Shown here piece after piece: positions 60,594-64,000 of a stretch of DNA of 64,000 nucleotides. Origin of the DNA: Chitinophagaceae bacterium (lineage in GTDB: Bacteria; Bacteroidota; Bacteroidia; Chitinophagales; Chitinophagaceae); the NCBI GenBank assembly GCA_014379345.1, contig JACMLY010000030.1, positions 1-64,000 on the forward strand. Reading direction: 5' to 3'. The number at the start of each line of letters is the position of its first letter. The first letter of the stretch is position 1. The notes beneath the pieces were generated by a model. It was not told the origin of the DNA, did no database searches, and saw nothing but the letters and a program-made list of their open reading frames with translations. The translations under genes and the position numbers were made by a program.

Positions 60594-62471
60594 TTAATTC
60601 TTTGCATTTATTTCTTCGCGTAAGCTTTCAACATCCCAACCCGCGTCACGTTCAAGGGCAGGCTCCTTTGTATCTGCCTGCACGATGAGTTCGAGTTCTT
60701 CAATATAATTTTTAGCCGCCAGAATGTATTCATCAGGATCGCGGATAGCGGCCAGTTTTTTTAAATTTGCCTCATCATGTTTTAAAAAAGTACGTGCCAA
60801 TCGATTTGCCGTATAGGCCCTTTTCCCTAAAAGCGTCATTACATCAACGCCCATCCGAATAGCGGTATCAACCGTTTCGCGGTATACACGCAGAACCCCT
60901 GCGTTCATCAGGTCGTATGCATCGTAGCGGTTGGAGGCTCTTACAAACATATGCAGGTTCGGGAAATGCTTTTTGACTGTTTCGATCATTTCGAGTCGCT
61001 TCTCGGCTGAGTCAATGGCAATAATGATCATTTTGGCCTGGCTGGCGCCTGCCGCATGCAATAGATCGTACCGAGAGGCATCGCCATAAAATACCTTAAA
61101 GCCCAGGCGCCGCAACACATCAACTCTGTCAGAATCTATATCAAGATAGGTGGCTTTGATATTGTTTGCCCGCAAAAAGCGGCCAACTATATTCCCAAAA
61201 TGTCCGAACCCGGCTACAATCACCGGATTTTTTTCATCAATTTCATCAGATGGTTTTACTTCCTTTTGAAGTGTGCCAATACGTGGCAGTATCCAACGTT
61301 CATTGATCATCATCAGAAATGGGGTGAGCGCCATACTTATGGCCACTACAGCTATCATCAGGCTCACTGTCTGCTGTTCAAATATGCCTTCTTCCAATGA
61401 AAAAGAAAATAATACGAAGGCAAATTCGCCTACCTGGCTGAGTGCAAATGAAAAAATAAGATTTTGGTCTTTACCGATCTTAAAAAACGTACCAAGCAGG
61501 AAAAGCACCAGTCCTTTAACAACGATCAGCAACAGTACTAAACTGAAAACCAGACCGGGTTGCAAGAGAATAAGATTAAAATCAATCGAGGCCCCCACTG
61601 CAATGAAAAATAGCCCCAACAGCAGGCCCTTGAAAGGTTCTATATCGCTTTCCAGTTCGTGGCGGTATTCGCTGTTTGCCAGTACAACACCTGCCATGAA
61701 CGTACCCAACGCGGGGCTCAGGCCTACCTGTGTCATTAACACAGCGATTCCAACAATTAATAGCAAGGCCGTGGCGGTAAAGACTTCCCGCATCCGGGTA
61801 GCTGCAACAATTCTTAACAAGGGCTTGATAAGAAATCTTCCGGCTACAATGATCAGGATGATCGTACCCAGTACAATGATAGTTTGTATCCAGCCCGGCT
61901 GCCCGCCAACCCAGGTATGGTCCGCACCCGGCTGTGTTGCCGTATTATCCGAGGGTGCCAACAGGGGAAAGATGGCCAGCATGGGGATGACTGCAATATC
62001 CTGGAACAACAACACAGCAAATGAACTTTGACCCGAAACAGATTTCATCAATCCTTTTTCGGTTAATGTTTGCATTACGATTGCTGTAGAAGATAATGAC
62101 AGTATCATTCCCAACGCGAGAGATGGTTTACCTTCTAATCCGAACAACATTGCTATCCCGGCTATGATCATTGCTGTAAGGATCACCTGCAAACCGCCCA
62201 AGCCAACGATTGACTTTCGCAATTTCCATAACAGCTCAGGTTCAAGTTCAAGACCGATCAGGAACAACATCATTACCACGCCAAACTCTGCGAAATGCAT
62301 AATGTCCTGGCCTTCCTTTCCTACAAAACCCATTACTGCAGGACCGATCACAATGCCGGCCATCAGGTACCCGAGTACAGATCCTAAACCAAGCTTTTTG
62401 GCAATAGGAACAAATAGCACAGCCGATGCCAAATACACCAATGCCTGGAAAAGAAAGGAGTGCTGATCCAT
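60594..62471 (-). CDS. CPA2 family cation:proton antiporter (Kef-type)
   Basis: 625 residues. About twelve membrane spans (residues about 5-390), with LGLGSVLGYLMAGIVIGPAV near the N-terminus and the GLSPALGTFMAGVVLANSEY segment conserved in KefB/KefC-type transporters. A cytoplasmic TrkA-N domain follows (about 405-530; VIVAGFGHFGNIVGRFLRAN with the nucleotide-binding GFGHFG). A C-terminal charged tail closes it. It exchanges K+ or Na+ for protons, gated in Kef proteins by glutathione adducts and by a flavodoxin-like partner, which is encoded here just upstream: the partner's stop and this ATG are five bases apart. Confidence 0.94.
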   Translation of the reverse strand: MDQHSFLFQALVYLASAVLFVPIAKKLGLGSVLGYLMAGIVIGPAVMGFVGKEGQDIMHFAEFGVVMMLFLIGLELEPELLWKLRKSIVGLGGLQVILTAMIIAGIAMLFGLEGKPSLALGMILSLSSTAIVMQTLTEKGLMKSVSGQSSFAVLLFQDIAVIPMLAIFPLLAPSDNTATQPGADHTWVGGQPGWIQTIIVLGTIILIIVAGRFLIKPLLRIVAATRMREVFTATALLLIVGIAVLMTQVGLSPALGTFMAGVVLANSEYRHELESDIEPFKGLLLGLFFIAVGASIDFNLILLQPGLVFSLVLLLIVVKGLVLFLLGTFFKIGKDQNLIFSFALSQVGEFAFVLFSFSLEEGIFEQQTVSLMIAVVAISMALTPFLMMINERWILPRIGTLQKEVKPSDEIDEKNPVIVAGFGHFGNIVGRFLRANNIKATYLDIDSDRVDVLRRLGFKVFYGDASRYDLLHAAGASQAKMIIIAIDSAEKRLEMIETVKKHFPNLHMFVRASNRYDAYDLMNAGVLRVYRETVDTAIRMGVDVMTLLGKRAYTANRLARTFLKHDEANLKKLAAIRDPDEYILAAKNYIEELELIVQADTKEPALERDAGWDVESLREEINAKN

Positions 62472-62476
62472 AATAA

Positions 62477-63085
62477 TTATGTTTCTATAGATTTGCGAAT
62501 AGGTAACAATTCATTCAGGTAATTAATCGACTCTGTTTCCTTCATATCGATTTTCTCATCGCGCAAGGCTGATAAAAGGGCGGCATACTGGATAGACTGA
62601 ATATTGATATCGGCTTCGTTCATCCGGTGAGTGCCATGTATTACATAAGGGGGCCAGTATTCCATACGGCATAATCTTGCAGTGCGCTCCACAGGCCGAA
62701 GAAAATCCTGTATGGAATAAGCATTATAACCTTCTTTATTATAAGATTCAGCCCTCCCTCCCGATGTGATAACATGAAAAATTTTTTTGCCTTCGAGCAT
62801 CCGCCCATTTTTACCGTATGCCCATCCATGTTCCAGCACAAGGTCCTGCCACTGCTTGACAATGGCTGGTGAACTGTACCAATATAAAGGATGCTGAAAA
62901 ACAAATATATCATTCGACAATAATAACTCCTGCTCTCTTTGAATATCGATATCGAAAAACGGGTATTGCTGGTAAAGATCGTTGATAGTAATATCAGTTA
63001 TTTGTTGAACACGTTTCAGCATGGCTGCATGTACTCGGGATTTTTCTAATGCGGGATGTGCAAATAACAGCAGTATTCTGGCCAT
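62477..63085 (-). CDS. Kef-ancillary NAD(P)H oxidoreductase (flavodoxin-like)
   Basis: 202 residues, cytoplasmic. A flavodoxin_2 fold begins ARILLLFAHPALEKSRVHAA and has the FMN and nicotinamide segments FVFQHPLYWYSSPAIVKQWQ, and GKKIFHVITSGGRAESYNKE. In enterics KefF/KefG reduce quinones and are required for full activity of KefC/KefB. The operon layout (this gene first, antiporter second, five-base spacing) is the same pairing, which gives confidence in both calls. Whether it follows KefF or KefG cannot be settled here, so no symbol is given. Confidence 0.92.
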   Translation of the reverse strand: MARILLLFAHPALEKSRVHAAMLKRVQQITDITINDLYQQYPFFDIDIQREQELLLSNDIFVFQHPLYWYSSPAIVKQWQDLVLEHGWAYGKNGRMLEGKKIFHVITSGGRAESYNKEGYNAYSIQDFLRPVERTARLCRMEYWPPYVIHGTHRMNEADINIQSIQYAALLSALRDEKIDMKETESINYLNELLPIRKSIET

Positions 63086-63151
63086 ATCTGTATTAAGATC
63101 AGGAATGTTAAGATCACCGAAGTTAATGAAAACAGGGTACTGGGTGCTTTG

Positions 63152-63195
63152 TATGGATGCCGGATACTTGATACCGGATACTGGATGCTTAATCG
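63152..63195. repeat. Heptamer run (GGATACT)n
   Basis: GGATGCCGGATACTTGATAC then CGGATACTGGATGCTTAATC: near-perfect seven-base repeats in the gap between the Kef operon start and the lactone oxidase gene. It is a different heptamer from the ACGAAGT runs but has the same period. Confidence 0.7.
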
Positions 63196-63242
63196 GGGGA
63201 GTATGTTATATTAAATTTGAATTCGTTGAAAGCGCTTAAAGT

Positions 63243-63273
63243 AAAAAAGGGGCCAGGATAGAAATCCAGCCCC
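63243..63273 (-). terminator. Intrinsic terminator for the lactone oxidase gene
   Basis: On the minus strand GGGGCTGGAT, loop TTCT, ATCCTGGCCCC and then TTTTTT; the stem pairs with one bulged base. It lies about 150 bases past the stop at 63424. Confidence 0.75.
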
Positions 63274-63423
63274 GTTAAAATCCAATATCCTATGAAAAAC
63301 CAGTTCTATGATAACCAAATACGGGCCAATCGCATTTTGTGTTTGAATTCATGTTCTCAGGCTTATTTTGTTTCCTTGCCAAGGAATTTTAATACCATTT
63401 CCGGAACAATCGGACGATAAACT

Positions 63424-64000
63424 TTAGAATGGGCGTAATAACGTTGTATCCAATCCCCAATCCATTAATGTTTGATTGTTGAAGATTTGCAGCGCGTCGA
63501 CCGGCATCAATGTATTTCTTGCCTTGATCCATTTGCTGATATTGTGTTGATACATTTTTTCCAGTTTAGCCGCATCCAGCTCGCTGATCTTGCCCCAATG
63601 GAAAGTATGGGGAATATTTCTCTCTTCCAGTTGCTTCCATACAGCCTTATAGAAATTTCTTGTGGTTGCTGATTCAACTCCATCCAGCTCAACGATGCAG
63701 GTATGCTCGTACCTTGTAAATGCGAGCGTGGCCTCTGAGCGTTTAACGTACCTGTAGGAAAATATACCGGAAAATGGACCTTGCGCCTCATTGATCCCGA
63801 TCAGCATTTCATTGACCTGATTCACGAAACGAATTGGTATTCCAATAGCGGTGCTGAGAAGTTTCCCCCTTGTGTCCATATTTGTAAAGATCTCACCGGA
63901 TGTTCCCCAAACATTTGAGAAGGTTACAAAGGAGGTTTTGATCAGATTGTTTACTATGAAAGGTGTCACCACCGGAAGTAGCTGGGTTAATTTTCCGAGA
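63424..64000 (-). CDS. C-terminal part of an aldonolactone oxidase-like FAD protein
   Basis: 192 codons with the frame open to the right edge; the start is outside the window, and the GTG at 63972 is not a start. The readable region includes WKQLEERNIPHTFHWGKISE, a helical, aromatic stretch typical of the C-terminal ALO (arabinonolactone oxidase) domain of FAD-linked oxidases, with HFHWGK-like residues near the flavin. No covalent-FAD His region is in view. The substrate cannot be determined. A +1 frame past the stop continues with a protein-like tail, see findings. A strong terminator lies 150 bases downstream. Confidence 0.72.
   Translation of the reverse strand, partial: LGKLTQLLPVVTPFIVNNLIKTSFVTFSNVWGTSGEIFTNMDTRGKLLSTAIGIPIRFVNQVNEMLIGINEAQGPFSGIFSYRYVKRSEATLAFTRYEHTCIVELDGVESATTRNFYKAVWKQLEERNIPHTFHWGKISELDAAKLEKMYQHNISKWIKARNTLMPVDALQIFNNQTLMDWGLDTTLLRPF

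Noticed and set aside
61273-62031. 252-codon plus-strand frame
   Set aside because: It lies wholly opposite the Kef-type antiporter gene, where GC-skewed membrane codons keep the other strand open. Its peptide has no domain pattern.
1-64000. tRNA, rRNA, complete insertion sequence, integrase or prophage
   Set aside because: I looked for cloverleaf-like T-arm motifs, rRNA consensus stretches, transposase motifs and phage structural genes and saw none. The inverted repeats have no linked transposase in this window.
63972-64000. GTG at 63972 as the start of the lactone oxidase-like gene
   Set aside because: The frame continues open to the edge with LGKLTQLLPV, so the gene begins beyond the window.

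Overview
The window reads as chromosome of a Bacteroidota bacterium, most likely a chitinophaga-like member. The grounds are: promoter elements matching TAnnTTTG instead of TATAAT, weak Shine-Dalgarno sequences, signal peptides ending in -NAQ or -SAQ, a dense array of secreted carbohydrate-active enzymes, a 7TMR-DISM histidine kinase, a PafA-type phosphatase, and many small intergenic palindromes. No rRNA, tRNA or marker gene fixes the genus.

Positions 1 to about 40,000 are a large pectin (rhamnogalacturonan) utilisation region. Almost every gene is on the minus strand and almost every product is predicted to be exported. In transcription order from about 38 kb down to 1 it holds: GH95, GH43, a mutarotase, a Gfo/Idh oxidoreductase, a broken GH29 gene, PL22, two secreted proteins of unknown function, a DinB-like protein, a GH28-like enzyme, GH106, a five-bladed propeller hydrolase, GH51, a 1235-residue DUF4450 protein, a GH43-like protein, GH28, PL11, a CE12-like esterase, an unassigned six-hairpin-type enzyme, GH105, GH2 and a sulfatase cut by the left edge. 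A plus-strand FG-GAP protein lies divergent to GH95. Taken together, PL11 and GH28 would cut the RG-I backbone, the CE12 esterase would remove acetyl groups, GH105 would remove unsaturated galacturonate, GH106 would remove rhamnose, GH2/GH43/GH51 would strip galactan and arabinan side chains, GH95 would take fucose or L-galactose, and PL22 would process short oligogalacturonides. No SusC/SusD pair, sugar permease, AraC/HTCS regulator or cytoplasmic rhamnose/uronate catabolic set is visible, so uptake and control must lie elsewhere.

Positions 40,100 to 64,000 are ordinary core-genome content: an ECF sigma/anti-sigma/DUF4097 set, glutaryl-CoA dehydrogenase, shikimate kinase with DUF423 and a PP-loop ATPase, an orphan sensor kinase, FtsK, LolA, UbiX divergent from a thioredoxin-fold protein, an alpha-oxoamine synthase, a PafA-like phosphatase, an M16 protease, a Kef-type antiporter with its flavodoxin-like partner, and the 3' part of an aldonolactone oxidase-like gene at the right edge.

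The most unusual layer is between the genes. At least five families of short palindromic or modular repeats recur in the intergenic gaps. One lies inside the 5' coding region of the GH2 gene. Heptamer runs directly follow two stop codons. Two degraded genes (a GH29 fucosidase and a four-helix-bundle protein) and one candidate small RNA with a recognisable promoter and terminator are also present.
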